From: Methylobacterium sp. B4
GTDB lineage: Bacteria; Pseudomonadota; Alphaproteobacteria; Rhizobiales; Beijerinckiaceae
Direction of reading: 5' to 3'
DNA length: 64,000 nt
Assembly (NCBI RefSeq): GCF_003201865.1
Contig: NZ_QJJJ01000011.1
Span: 62,001-126,000 of the forward strand
A program made the position numbers and the translations under genes. Each line of letters opens with the position of its first letter. Position 1 is the stretch's first letter. Below, in pieces: positions 27,190 through 35,838 of the stretch. The notes under the pieces are model-generated. The model was not told where the DNA came from, did not search any database, and was given only the letters and a program-made list of their open reading frames with translations.

Positions 27190-29348
27190 GCCTGCTGTCG
27201 GATCTGCAATTCGGGTTCCGGCGCCGCCTGCCCGTCCTGCTCCAGGCGGAGGCCGCGGAATGCGGCATCGCCTGCCTAGCCATGGTGCTCGGCTATCACG
27301 GCCGCCACGTCGATCTCGGTGGGATGCGCGCGCGCCACGCCCTCTCGCTCAAGGGTATGACGCTGCGAAGCCTCATGGACCTGTCGGGGAGCATGGGCCT
27401 CACCACCCGGGCCCTGCGGATCGAGATGGCCGATCTCGGCCGCCTGCGCCTGCCCTGCATCCTGCACTGGGGCCTCAACCACTTCGTGGTGCTGGCCGCC
27501 GTGCGCCGCCGGGAGATCGTGATCCACGATCCCGCTCGCGGACGGCGGAGTTTGAGTCTCGCCGAGGCCTCGCGCGAATTCACCGGGGTGGCGCTGGAGG
27601 TGGCGCCCAACCAGAGCTTCGTCCGGGAGAAGGCGGAGAAGGGCCTCGCCCTGTCCGACCTGTTCCGGGGCATGGCCGGCATCCGCTCGGCCATGGCGCA
27701 GATCCTGATGCTGTCGCTCGGCATCGAACTCATCGCCATCCTGATGCCGATCGCCTCGCAGATCGTCATCGACGAGGTGATCGTGAACGGCGACCTCGAC
27801 CTGTTGCTGGTCGTCGCGCTCGGGCTCGCCCTCCTGCTCGTGCTGCAACTGGGGCTCGGCATCGCCCGCACCTGGGCGATCATGCTCACGGGCACGAAGC
27901 TGAACTATCAATGGTCGGGCTCGCTGTTCGACCATCTCTCCCGGCTGCCGCTCGACTATTTCCAGAAGCGGCATGTCGGCGACGTGATCTCCCGCTTCGG
28001 CACGCTGTCCACGATCCAGAAGGGCATCACCACCGATCTCGTCCAGGCCCTGCTCGACGGGCTGATGTCGGTCGGCATGCTGATCATGCTGTTCCTCTAC
28101 GGCGGCTGGCTGGCGCTGGTGGCGCTCGCGGCCACCGCGCTCAACGCCGGCCTACGGATCATCGCCTACAAGGCCTACCGGGAGGGCACCGAGGAGGCGA
28201 TCGTCGCGGAGGCGCGCCAGCAGAGCCACTTCATCGAGACCGTGCGCGGCATGGCGAGCGTCAAGCTCCTGAACCTGCGCGAGCGCCGCCGCGGCACCTG
28301 GATGAACCAGTTCGTCCAGGCGCTGAACGCGCGCCTGCGGCTGCAGCGGCTCGACCTCGTGTTCGGGCGCGGCAACGAGTTCCTGTTCGGGGCCGACCGG
28401 CTGATCCTGCTTGTGGTGGGCGCGCGGGCCGTGATCGACCAGTCGATGACGCTCGGCATGCTGGTGGCCTTCCTGGCCTATCGCGACCAGTTCTCGACCC
28501 GCATCGGCAACCTGATCCAGTCGGGCTTCCAGCTCAGGATGCTCAACGTGCAGACCGACCGCCTCTCGGACATCGTCATGACCGAGCCCGAGGAGGCCGC
28601 CGCCTCCCCCGCCGGGGCGACGCCGGTCGCGGCGCCCGCCCTTCTTCCCGCAGGGGAGCGTCTGCCGGCGCGCGCGGCGGGCCTGCGCGCGGTCGGCCTG
28701 TCCCTGCGCTACGGCGACGATGAGCCCTGGGTGTTCCGCAACCTCGGCCTGGAGGTGGCGCCGGGCGCGAGCCTCGCCCTCACCGGGCCGTCGGGCTGCG
28801 GCAAGAGCTCCGTCATGAAGATCCTGATGGGTCTGCTGCCGGCCACCGAGGGCGCGGTGCTGGTCGACGGACGCGACATCCGCGCCGGGGGGCTCGCCGC
28901 CTACCGGGCCCGCATCGCCGGGGTGATTCAGGACGACGGCCTCTTCGCCGGCTCGATCGCCGAGAACATCGCCTGCTTCGACGAGCGGCCCGATCCCGGC
29001 TGGATCCGCGAATGCGCGGGGCGCGCGGCGATCCTCGACGACATCGCCCGCACGCCGATGGGCTTCGAGACGCTGGTGGGCGACATGGGCTCGACCCTCT
29101 CGGGTGGCCAGCGCCAGCGGGTGATCCTCGCCCGCGCCCTCTACCGGCGCCCGGAGATCCTCTTTCTGGACGAGGCCACGAGTGCGCTGGACGAGCCGAC
29201 CGAGGTGGTGATCGCCGCCGCGCTCCGCGACCTGAAGATGACCCGGGTCATCGTCGCCCACCGGCCCGCAACGGTCGCCCATGCCGATCTGCGCTACGAT
29301 TTCTCCGAGGCGAGGGCGGCGGCGCAACTGAAGGAGATCGTCGGCTGA
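27186..29348 (+). CDS. Peptidase C39-containing ABC transporter (CvaB-type)
   Basis: A 720-aa bifunctional exporter that cleaves double-glycine leaders and pumps the peptide across the inner membrane. The N-terminal C39 peptidase is intact: Gln20 and Cys26 (LLQAEAAECG), His99 (GLNHFVVL) and Asp115 (IHDPARG). A six-helix ABC membrane domain covers about 155-450. The ATPase has Walker A GPSGCGKSS (534-542), signature LSGGQ (638-642) and Walker B ILFLDEA. It is coupled to the adaptor gene by an ATGA overlap. The only double-glycine-leader gene I can see in the window is the divergent 72-aa peptide, its probable substrate. Confidence 0.95.
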   Translation: MSLLSDLQFGFRRRLPVLLQAEAAECGIACLAMVLGYHGRHVDLGGMRARHALSLKGMTLRSLMDLSGSMGLTTRALRIEMADLGRLRLPCILHWGLNHFVVLAAVRRREIVIHDPARGRRSLSLAEASREFTGVALEVAPNQSFVREKAEKGLALSDLFRGMAGIRSAMAQILMLSLGIELIAILMPIASQIVIDEVIVNGDLDLLLVVALGLALLLVLQLGLGIARTWAIMLTGTKLNYQWSGSLFDHLSRLPLDYFQKRHVGDVISRFGTLSTIQKGITTDLVQALLDGLMSVGMLIMLFLYGGWLALVALAATALNAGLRIIAYKAYREGTEEAIVAEARQQSHFIETVRGMASVKLLNLRERRRGTWMNQFVQALNARLRLQRLDLVFGRGNEFLFGADRLILLVVGARAVIDQSMTLGMLVAFLAYRDQFSTRIGNLIQSGFQLRMLNVQTDRLSDIVMTEPEEAAASPAGATPVAAPALLPAGERLPARAAGLRAVGLSLRYGDDEPWVFRNLGLEVAPGASLALTGPSGCGKSSVMKILMGLLPATEGAVLVDGRDIRAGGLAAYRARIAGVIQDDGLFAGSIAENIACFDERPDPGWIRECAGRAAILDDIARTPMGFETLVGDMGSTLSGGQRQRVILARALYRRPEILFLDEATSALDEPTEVVIAAALRDLKMTRVIVAHRPATVAHADLRYDFSEARAAAQLKEIVG

Positions 29349-29433
29349 ACGCCGGCGCCGGTCCCTCCCCTTGCGAGTCGCCCCGCCCCCGTGCTCAGAC
29401 CCCCGCAGCGAACAGGCTTGGGGAGATCAGGCG

Positions 29434-29907
29434 ATGAACACGGTCAAGGAACGTCTGGAGGCGCTCGGGCTGAAGCTGCCGAAGGCGGCGGCCCCGGTGG
29501 CGAACTACGTGCCCTACGTCCGCACCGGCAACCTCGTCGTCATCTCCGGCCAGATCTGCTTCGGCCCGGACGGCACGCTCGATCCCGCTCACAAGGGCAA
29601 GCTCGGCGCCGAGGTCTCGCCCGAGCAGGGCGTGGCGGCGGCCCGGCTCTGCGCGCTCAACGTGCTGGCGCAGGTCCAGGCGGCGGTGGGCGACCTCGAC
29701 CACGGCGTGGTGCAATGCGTGCGGCTCGGCGGCTTCATCAACGCCGTGCCGAGCTTCGCCGGCCTGGCGCCCATCATGAACGGCGCCTCCGACCTGATGG
29801 TCGAGGTGCTGGGCAACCGCGGCCGGCACGCCCGCTCGACCGTCGGCGTCGCCGAACTGCCCCTCGACGCGGCGGTCGAGGTCGAAGCGATGTTCGAGGT
29901 CGCGTGA
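29434..29907 (+). CDS. RidA/YjgF-family protein
   Basis: A 157-aa member of the RidA family; characterised members hydrolyse reactive enamine/imine intermediates from PLP enzymes. The pattern LVVISGQICFGPDG, CALNVLAQVQAAVGDLD and RLGGFINAV fits the longer subfamily found in Rhizobiales. The usual RidA arginine appears in the RHARSTVGVAELPLDAAVEVE end. ATG 29434 follows GGGGAGAT. Its stop overlaps the GTG of the next gene (GTGA). Confidence 0.9.
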   Translation: MNTVKERLEALGLKLPKAAAPVANYVPYVRTGNLVVISGQICFGPDGTLDPAHKGKLGAEVSPEQGVAAARLCALNVLAQVQAAVGDLDHGVVQCVRLGGFINAVPSFAGLAPIMNGASDLMVEVLGNRGRHARSTVGVAELPLDAAVEVEAMFEVA

Positions 29908-30662
29908 GCGCGCCCCCTCGGGCGCCGGACTGGCTCACCGCCCGTCCGATCGCCCATCGCGGCCTGCACCACCGCGCCGCCGGCATCCCCGAGAACACGC
30001 TGGCGGCGGCCGAAGCTGCGGTGGCGGGCGGCTACGCCATCGAGTGCGACGTGCAGCTCAGCGCCGACGGCGAGGCGATGGTGTTCCACGACGAGGCGCT
30101 CGGGCGCCTCACCGGGGAGACCGACCCGGTCGAGGCCCGCACGGCCGCCGAACTCGGCCGGCTCACGATCGCCGAGACGGGGGAGCGCATCCCGACGCTG
30201 CCGGACTTCCTGGCACGGATCGCCGGCCGCGTGCCGGTGATCGTCGAGATCAAGTCGCGCTTCGACGGCGACCGGCGTCTCACCCGCCGCACCGCCGAGA
30301 TCGTCGCGGGGCTCGACGCGCCGGTCGCGCTGAAATCCTTCGATCCGGGCATCGTCGCGACCCTGGCCGAGATCACACCCGACCTGCCCCGCGGCATCGT
30401 CGCCGAAGCGAGCCAGGACGACCCGCACTACGCCCGGCTCGCGCCGTCTCTGCGAGCCGAATTGTCGGGCCTGCTCCATCTCCACGTGAGCCGGCCGCAC
30501 TTCCTATCCTGGCGCGTGGGCGACCTGCCGGGGCCGGTGCCCTATCTCTGCCGCCGGCTCGGAAACATGCCGGTGATGACCTGGACCGTGCGCACCGAGG
30601 CGCAGCGGGCCCTGGCCCGCGAGCACGCGGACCAGATGGTGTTCGAGGGCTTCCGGCCCTGA
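29904..30662 (+). CDS. Glycerophosphodiester phosphodiesterase
   Basis: Hydrolyses glycerophosphodiesters to glycerol-3-phosphate and an alcohol. The 252-aa GDPD-fold protein has the catalytic start IAHRGLHHRAAGIPENT, metal/acid residues in IECDVQLSADGEAMVFHDEAL, PVIVEIKSRF and the end motif MTWTVRTEAQ. No signal peptide, so it is cytoplasmic. GTG 29904 overlaps the RidA stop, indicating translational coupling. It converges on the MFS pseudogene with a 4-bp gap. Confidence 0.9.
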   Translation: MSAPPRAPDWLTARPIAHRGLHHRAAGIPENTLAAAEAAVAGGYAIECDVQLSADGEAMVFHDEALGRLTGETDPVEARTAAELGRLTIAETGERIPTLPDFLARIAGRVPVIVEIKSRFDGDRRLTRRTAEIVAGLDAPVALKSFDPGIVATLAEITPDLPRGIVAEASQDDPHYARLAPSLRAELSGLLHLHVSRPHFLSWRVGDLPGPVPYLCRRLGNMPVMTWTVRTEAQRALAREHADQMVFEGFRP

Positions 30663-30666
30663 GGCC

Positions 30667-31949
30667 TCACGCGGTGGCCGCCGCGGCGACGACGGGGCGG
30701 CGGTCGCGGATCAGCATCAGCGCCGCCGAGGCGAACAGGCACAGCGCCCCGGCCGCGAAGAAGGCGGGCAGGTAGGTCTCGTAGACGGTCCGGCTGAAGC
30801 CCGCGCCGTAGGCGGCGGTGGCCGCGCCGAGCTGGTGGCCGGCGAAGATCCAGCCGAAGACGAGGTTGGCGCGCTCCCCGAAGCGGTCGGCGGTGAGCTT
30901 CACCGTCGGCGGCACCGTCGCGACCCAGTCGAGCCCGTAGAACACGGCGAAGAGGGAGAGGCCGTAGAAGCTGAAATCGGAGAAGGGCAGGTAGAGGAGC
31001 GAGAGGCCGCGCAGTCCGTAATACCAGAACAGCAGCCAGCGGCAGTCGTAGCGGTCCGAGAGCCAGCCCGAGCCGATGGTGCCGGCCAGATCGAACAGCC
31101 CGATGACGGCGAGCAGGCCCGCCGCCGTGACCGTGCCGATCCCGTAGTCGCCGCACAGCGACACGAAATGCGTCTGAACGAGCCCGTTGGTGCTGGCGCC
31201 GCAGACAAAGAACGTCCCGAACAGAACCCAGAAGGTCACCGAGCCCGAGGCGTCCCGCAGCGCGACCAGGGGCGAGGTGAGCATGGCGGCAAAGCTCTGC
31301 GGCGGCGGAGGCGGCGCGTCGCCGGTCGCGCCGTAGGGGCGCAGGCCGAGATCCGAGGGCCGGTCCCGCATCAGGACCAGCACGGTGACCGTCGCGACCA
31401 GGAGCATGGCGAGGATCAGGGAGAGCGCCGCGCGCCAGCCGTGGCGCTCGGTCAGCGAGGCGAGCAGCGGAAGGAAGACGAGCTGGCCCGTGGCCGTGCT
31501 GGCCGAGAGCAGGCCGAGCACGAGGCCGCGCCGGGCCACGAACCAGCGGGTCGCACCGTCGCCCCGAGCACCATCGCCGTCAGCCCCGTGCCGACGCCGA
31601 CGACGAGCCCCCAGAACAGCAGCAGATGCCAGACCCGGCTCATGGCGAAGGAGCCTGCGATCCCGAGCGCGATCAGCACCAGCGCGACGCTGGCGACCCG
31701 CCGCACGCCGAAGCGGTTCATGAACGCCGCCGCGAAGGGCCCGAGCAGGCCGAAGAGCACGAGGCGGACGGCCAGAGCCGACGAGATCTCCGCGTTCGAC
31801 CAGCCGAACTCCCGCTCGAAGGGTGCGATCAGCACCCCGGGTGCGCCGACGGCGCCAGCGGTCACCAGCATGGTCAGGAAGGTCACCGCCGCGACGACCC
31901 AGCCGTAATACACGCCACTCTGCGCGGGCGCCTTCGGGATGGTGCTCAT
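30667..31949 (-). pseudogene. MFS transporter interrupted by a frameshift
   Basis: Two overlapping frames encode consecutive parts of one 12-segment MFS permease. The N-terminal part (31949 down to about 31555) begins MSTIPKAPAQSGVYYGWVV and runs to MVLGATV. The C-terminal part (to 30667) resumes with RWFVARRGLVLGLLSASTA. The join is near 31550-31556, where one base seems missing: restoring one G after ACGGTG on the minus strand gives an unbroken ATVATRWF. Either the gene is recently broken or the base is a sequencing error. It is divergent from a TetR gene, and its start region carries twin operator-like sites, so it is probably TetR-controlled. Total length would be about 425 aa. Confidence 0.82.
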
Positions 31950-31995
31950 GCTGAAGGCTCCCCTGGAGCGACCGAGGCGGCCGGCGCCCTTGAAT

Positions 31996-32043
31996 AGCGG
32001 TCGATCGACCTCTAAGATGGTTTTAGCGGTCTATCAACCTCTA
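31996..32043. promoter_or_regulatory. Duplicated TetR-type operator
   Basis: AGCGGTCGATCGACCTCTA (31996-32014) is repeated as AGCGGTCTATCAACCTCTA (32025-32043), 29 bp apart, differing in 2 of 19 bases. The core GGTCGATCGACC of the first copy is a perfect 12-bp palindrome. It sits in the 110-bp spacer between the divergent MFS and TetR genes, the usual place for a TetR operator that represses both. Confidence 0.7.
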
Positions 32044-32059
32044 TTTTTGGACAAGCGTC

Positions 32060-32620
32060 ATGGGGCGATCGAGCCGGGCTCAGGCCGACGAGAACCGCGC
32101 CCGCATCGTGCAGGTCGCGAGCGACCTGTTCCGTGCGCGGGGCGTCGAGGCGGTCGGTATCGCCGATGTGATGAAGGCCGCCGGGCTGACTCAGGGCGGG
32201 TTCTACCGGCATTTTCCGAGCAAGGATGCGCTGGCCGCGGAGGCCTGCGCCCTCGCCTTCGCGAACGCGGTCGACAGCTGGCGGAGCGTGGCGCGTGAGG
32301 CGGCACGGGAAGGCCGGAGCGCCGCGGCCGCGATCGCCGAGCACTATGCTGCCGTCCGGCCCCCGAACCGGACCTGCCCGATGATCGCCTTTGCGCCCGA
32401 CGCCGCGCGCCGGAACTCCGGCGATCCCGTGCAGCGCAGTTTTCGCGAGGGCGTCCGCACGCTGTTCGAGACCTTCGCCGAAGGCGCGGAGGGTGACGGC
32501 ACGGCCGAAGCGGAGGCGCGCCTGCAGAGCCTCTTTGCCGCCATGGTGGGCTCGACCTTGCTGGCCCGCGCGACCCAGCGGCCGGCCTGGGCGGAGCATG
32601 ACGCAGCCCGGACGGCGTAG
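32060..32620 (+). CDS. TetR/AcrR-family transcriptional regulator
   Basis: A 186-aa repressor. The N-terminal helix-turn-helix is clear: ADENRARIVQVASDLFRARG, then IADVMKAAGLTQGGFYRHFPSKDAL. The C-terminal ligand domain contains CPMIAFAPDAARRNSGDP, as in TetR proteins with a TetR_C-like cysteine-containing pocket. The inducer is unknown. It is divergent from the MFS gene, with two near-identical palindromic sites between them, and so is probably autoregulated and a repressor of the permease. Confidence 0.92.
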   Translation: MGRSSRAQADENRARIVQVASDLFRARGVEAVGIADVMKAAGLTQGGFYRHFPSKDALAAEACALAFANAVDSWRSVAREAAREGRSAAAAIAEHYAAVRPPNRTCPMIAFAPDAARRNSGDPVQRSFREGVRTLFETFAEGAEGDGTAEAEARLQSLFAAMVGSTLLARATQRPAWAEHDAARTA

Positions 32621-32791
32621 CGCCCGAGCTTGCCTCGCGGGCGGGCAGAGTGCCTAAGCGCGTTGCAATTCCGGCCCGATTCCGTCAATCTGTATTTTGT
32701 ATACCAGAGCCTCGGGCCGCCGGGCGGAGCCTCCACTCAGGGGAGCGTGCGCCGTCGGGAGCGGCTCGATCGAGCGAAGGACAGGCCGGGA

Positions 32792-33931
32792 ATGCCCGAC
32801 ACCGTGAGCCCGGAACAGCGCGCTGGAAAACCGCCCAGGTTCCAGCTGTTCAGGCCGATCCTGGCGGGCGCGACCCTCCGCGAGCGTCTGATCGCTTGCC
32901 TGGGCGCGCTCGCGGGGATCACGCTGACCGGCCTGATCTGCGGCTGGTTCTTCGGGGAAGGTCCGCACATCCCGCTGATCGTCGCGCCGATGGGCGCGTC
33001 CGCGGTGCTGATCTTCGCCGTGCCCGCGAGCCCGCTCGCCCAGCCCTGGTCGGTCATCGGCGGCAACACGATTTCCGCCTTCATGGGGGTGCTCGCCGCC
33101 CACCTGATTCCGGATCCGGTGATCGCGATCGGCGTCGGCGTCTCGCTCGCCATCGCGGCGATGTCGCTGACCCGGTCCCTCCACCCGCCCGGCGGCGCCG
33201 CCGCCCTGACGGCGCTGATCGGCGGCCCGGCCGTCACCAATGCCGGGTTCACGTTCCCCCTTTTCCCAGTCTGCCTGAACTCGATCATCCTCGTCGTGCT
33301 CGGCATCGCCTTCCACAAGATCTCCCGCCGCAACTACCCGCACGTCCCGGCCCCGGCGCCGGTCAACACGCACGGGACCGCGGATCTCCCCGCCCCGCTC
33401 CGCGTCGGCTTCCGGCCGGAGGATGTCGACGCGGCCCTGGTCGCCTTCCACGAGACGCTGGACATCGACCGCGCCGATCTCGACCGCCTGCTTCGGCAGG
33501 TCGAGCATCAGGCGCTTGTCCGCACGCAGGGCGATCTCACCTGCGACGAGATCATGTCGCGCGACGTCGTCACCATCCGGCCCGGCGACAGCGTCGAGCA
33601 GGTACGCAAGCTCCTGATGGCCCACAACATCCGGACGCTGCCGGTGGTCGACGAGGCCGGGCGCCTCCTCGGCACGGTCGGCTTGCGGGAACTGACGCTC
33701 CACGGCAAAGCCGGTATCACGGAGCTGATGTCGGAGGCCCGCACGGCGCGACCGGACGAGCCGGTCATCGGCTTGGCCGATGCCCTGACCGACGGCCGCA
33801 CCCACGCGGTCGTGGTCGTCGCCGAGGACCGGCGCATCCTGGGGATCATCACCCAGACCGACCTGCTCGCGACCCTGACGCGCCTGCTCTCGGCCAAGGC
33901 CTTCGCGCCGTCCGCCGCGACGGTGTCGTAG
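32792..33931 (+). CDS. HPP-family membrane protein with C-terminal CBS domains
   Basis: A 379-aa protein. The N-terminal half has about five membrane segments with the family motifs VAPMGASAVLIFAVPASPLAQPW and LHPPGGAAALTALIGGP. The C-terminal half holds two CBS motifs (CDEIMSRDVVTIRPGDSVEQV; HAVVVVAEDRRILGIITQTDL), which normally bind adenine nucleotides and regulate. HPP proteins in some bacteria and plastids transport nitrite; that is family knowledge and not shown here. ATG 32792 begins MPDTVSPEQRAG; upstream sequence is not family-like. Confidence 0.88.
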   Translation: MPDTVSPEQRAGKPPRFQLFRPILAGATLRERLIACLGALAGITLTGLICGWFFGEGPHIPLIVAPMGASAVLIFAVPASPLAQPWSVIGGNTISAFMGVLAAHLIPDPVIAIGVGVSLAIAAMSLTRSLHPPGGAAALTALIGGPAVTNAGFTFPLFPVCLNSIILVVLGIAFHKISRRNYPHVPAPAPVNTHGTADLPAPLRVGFRPEDVDAALVAFHETLDIDRADLDRLLRQVEHQALVRTQGDLTCDEIMSRDVVTIRPGDSVEQVRKLLMAHNIRTLPVVDEAGRLLGTVGLRELTLHGKAGITELMSEARTARPDEPVIGLADALTDGRTHAVVVVAEDRRILGIITQTDLLATLTRLLSAKAFAPSAATVS

Positions 33932-34258
33932 GGCCTACCCGGTCGCGCTGCCTCCAGCAAGGCGCAAGCCGGCCGCATGGCCGATGGGCCGGCCCTCGGA
34001 GAGGGATCGTTCGACACAGGTCTAAGGATGTTGGCCCGGTATTTGCGGGCAACTCGGCTTTTCGGGCGCCTCCGCAGGACCGAGCCGATGCACGAGAACC
34101 CGCTGCTCCTTCAGCTGCTCTACGCCGCCCTGATGGCGTCGAGCATGATGCTGACATGGCAGGTCCACCGCCTTCGTAAGCCGTGATCGGGCTTTCCGCT
34201 CGGCCCGTCGGGCTGGACATCCCCTCGCCGCCGGGGCGCCGGATCCGCCCCCTGAGAC

Positions 34259-34522
34259 TTAGCGCTCGGCCTCGCCCGCGCGTCCGCCCTCGGCGCGCCG
34301 CATCGGCTCCGGGGCGGCGGGACGGGCCCTCGCCTCGGCCTTCGCCTCAGGCGTCAGCATCATGCGCCCTTCGTAGCCATCATAGCCGCCGCTGTAGGAA
34401 AACCGGTTGAACGCGGCGCGCCGGACCATCTCCTGCGAAGGCTCGCTCTGCCAGGAGCGAAGCGGCGATCTGCGGGCGTGACGCCGCCCCTTCGTCGCCT
34501 CGATCGCGGACCGGTCAGGCAT
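34259..34522 (-). CDS. Small basic hypothetical protein
   Basis: An 87-aa protein I do not recognise. It is Arg/Ala/Glu-rich, with a mid-region FNRFSYSGGYDGYEGRMMLTP that is not low-complexity. AGGGAG lies about 8 nt before ATG 34522, the main reason to call it a gene. No signal peptide or membrane segment. It is downstream of the hydrolase gene on the same strand. Confidence 0.5.
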   Translation of the reverse strand: MPDRSAIEATKGRRHARRSPLRSWQSEPSQEMVRRAAFNRFSYSGGYDGYEGRMMLTPEAKAEARARPAAPEPMRRAEGGRAGEAER

Positions 34523-34677
34523 TCGAGCGCTCCCTTTCGTTTTGCCGATACAAACATAACCCGGCGCGCCGGCCGTGTTCCAGCCCGCGGCCGCGGCGTT
34601 TCCTGCCAAACGACCGACCGATCGCGACAGGCCGCTCGCGACAACGGTCGCGGATGGCCCTCCGTTCGGCCGCAGCC

Positions 34678-35838
34678 CTATTGCGGGCCGGGGCCCTCCG
34701 GGGAGTCTTTGCCCTGCGTCGCCGTCTTGGGATGCCCCAGGAACTCGGCGAGATGGCTCTTCCACAGTTTGGCGAAGCGCAGGGACTGGTGGCCATGCGT
34801 CTCGGTCGAGGTCGGCACCAGCACGAAGCGGCCGTCCTTCACCCGGGCCATCGCCGCGTTCATCACGTCGAGCTGGGGCGGGTTCAGCTCGTCGTCGGCG
34901 AAGTTCACCGCGAGCACCTTGGCGGTGATCTTTTCCAGATCCGGCGAAGGATCGTAGTCGTAGGAGGAATCGAACCAGTAGAGCCAGTCGTTGGCGTCGG
35001 CCTTGTTCTCGTAGCCGGCGACCATCTTGTCGTAGGTCTTGTCGGCGGCCGCGCGGCTGGGTGCCTGCTTCTGCAGGCCGAGCACGCTCTCGGTCATGAT
35101 GTTGAAGATCGGCAGGATGCGCTCGAAGTTGCGCGGCTGCTCGGTGTACTCGCCGCCCTTCCAGGCGGGATCGGTGCGGATGCCCTCGATCAGCAGGCGC
35201 CGCCACAGGGCGTTGCGCCCGCTCACCGGGATCGGCTGGCTCGCCACCGCCATCATCAGGTCCATCGCGCCGGGATAGCGCTCGCCCCACATCCAGGCCT
35301 GCATCCCGCCCATGGAGGTGCCGAGCACGAGGCGCAGGTGCTTGACCCCGAGCGCCTCGGTGACGACCCGGTACTGGCCCTCCACTACGTCGCCGTAGCC
35401 GTAGCGGGGGAAGCGCGCCTTGAGCCCGTCGGAGGGCTTCGAGGAGCCGCCGCGGCCGATCCCGTCGGGCAGGATCACGTACCAGCGGCGCGCGTCGAGC
35501 GGCGCACCCTCGCCGAACAGTTCGGGACCGAGCGTCGGAATGAGGAAGCTCTTTCCGGTGCCGGTGGTGCCGTGCAGGACGAGCACGGCGTTGTCGATCT
35601 CGCCGTCCGGGCCGCGATGGGGCGTGCCGAGGGTGGTGTAGTGCAGCTTGAGCTTATCCAGGCTCTCGCCGCTGGCGAATTTGAAGTTCTCGACGACATG
35701 GTCGCCCTCCCGCTGGCCGGGATAGGCGGCGGCCGGCGCGGCGATCGCGGCGGACGGGGCGAGGCCGGCGGCCAGCGGCGGCAGGGCCATCGCGGCCGCC
35801 AGGAGAACCGTCCGTAGCGAGCGTATCCGAGCACCCAT
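34678..35838 (-). CDS. Exported MetX-like alpha/beta hydrolase
   Basis: A 386-aa alpha/beta hydrolase of the homoserine O-acetyltransferase-like group. A signal peptide covers residues 1 to about 34 (LLAAAMALPPLAAGLAPSA, then AIAAPAAA). The nucleophile is Ser175 in GTSMGGMQ, the oxyanion region LHGTTGTGKSF, and the catalytic His probably that of TETHGHQSL near 360. The signal peptide argues against methionine biosynthesis and for a periplasmic hydrolase of unknown substrate. GAGGAGGA precedes ATG 35838, which overlaps the glpK stop by one base (TGATG), so it is coupled to glpK. Confidence 0.85.
   Translation of the reverse strand: MGARIRSLRTVLLAAAMALPPLAAGLAPSAAIAAPAAAYPGQREGDHVVENFKFASGESLDKLKLHYTTLGTPHRGPDGEIDNAVLVLHGTTGTGKSFLIPTLGPELFGEGAPLDARRWYVILPDGIGRGGSSKPSDGLKARFPRYGYGDVVEGQYRVVTEALGVKHLRLVLGTSMGGMQAWMWGERYPGAMDLMMAVASQPIPVSGRNALWRRLLIEGIRTDPAWKGGEYTEQPRNFERILPIFNIMTESVLGLQKQAPSRAAADKTYDKMVAGYENKADANDWLYWFDSSYDYDPSPDLEKITAKVLAVNFADDELNPPQLDVMNAAMARVKDGRFVLVPTSTETHGHQSLRFAKLWKSHLAEFLGHPKTATQGKDSPEGPGPQ

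Noticed and set aside
33977..34186. Possible 69-aa (or 32-aa from 34088) small membrane protein, LLQLLYAALMASSMMLTW
   Set aside because: It has one hydrophobic stretch but a weak ribosome site and no recognisable family; not enough to call a gene.
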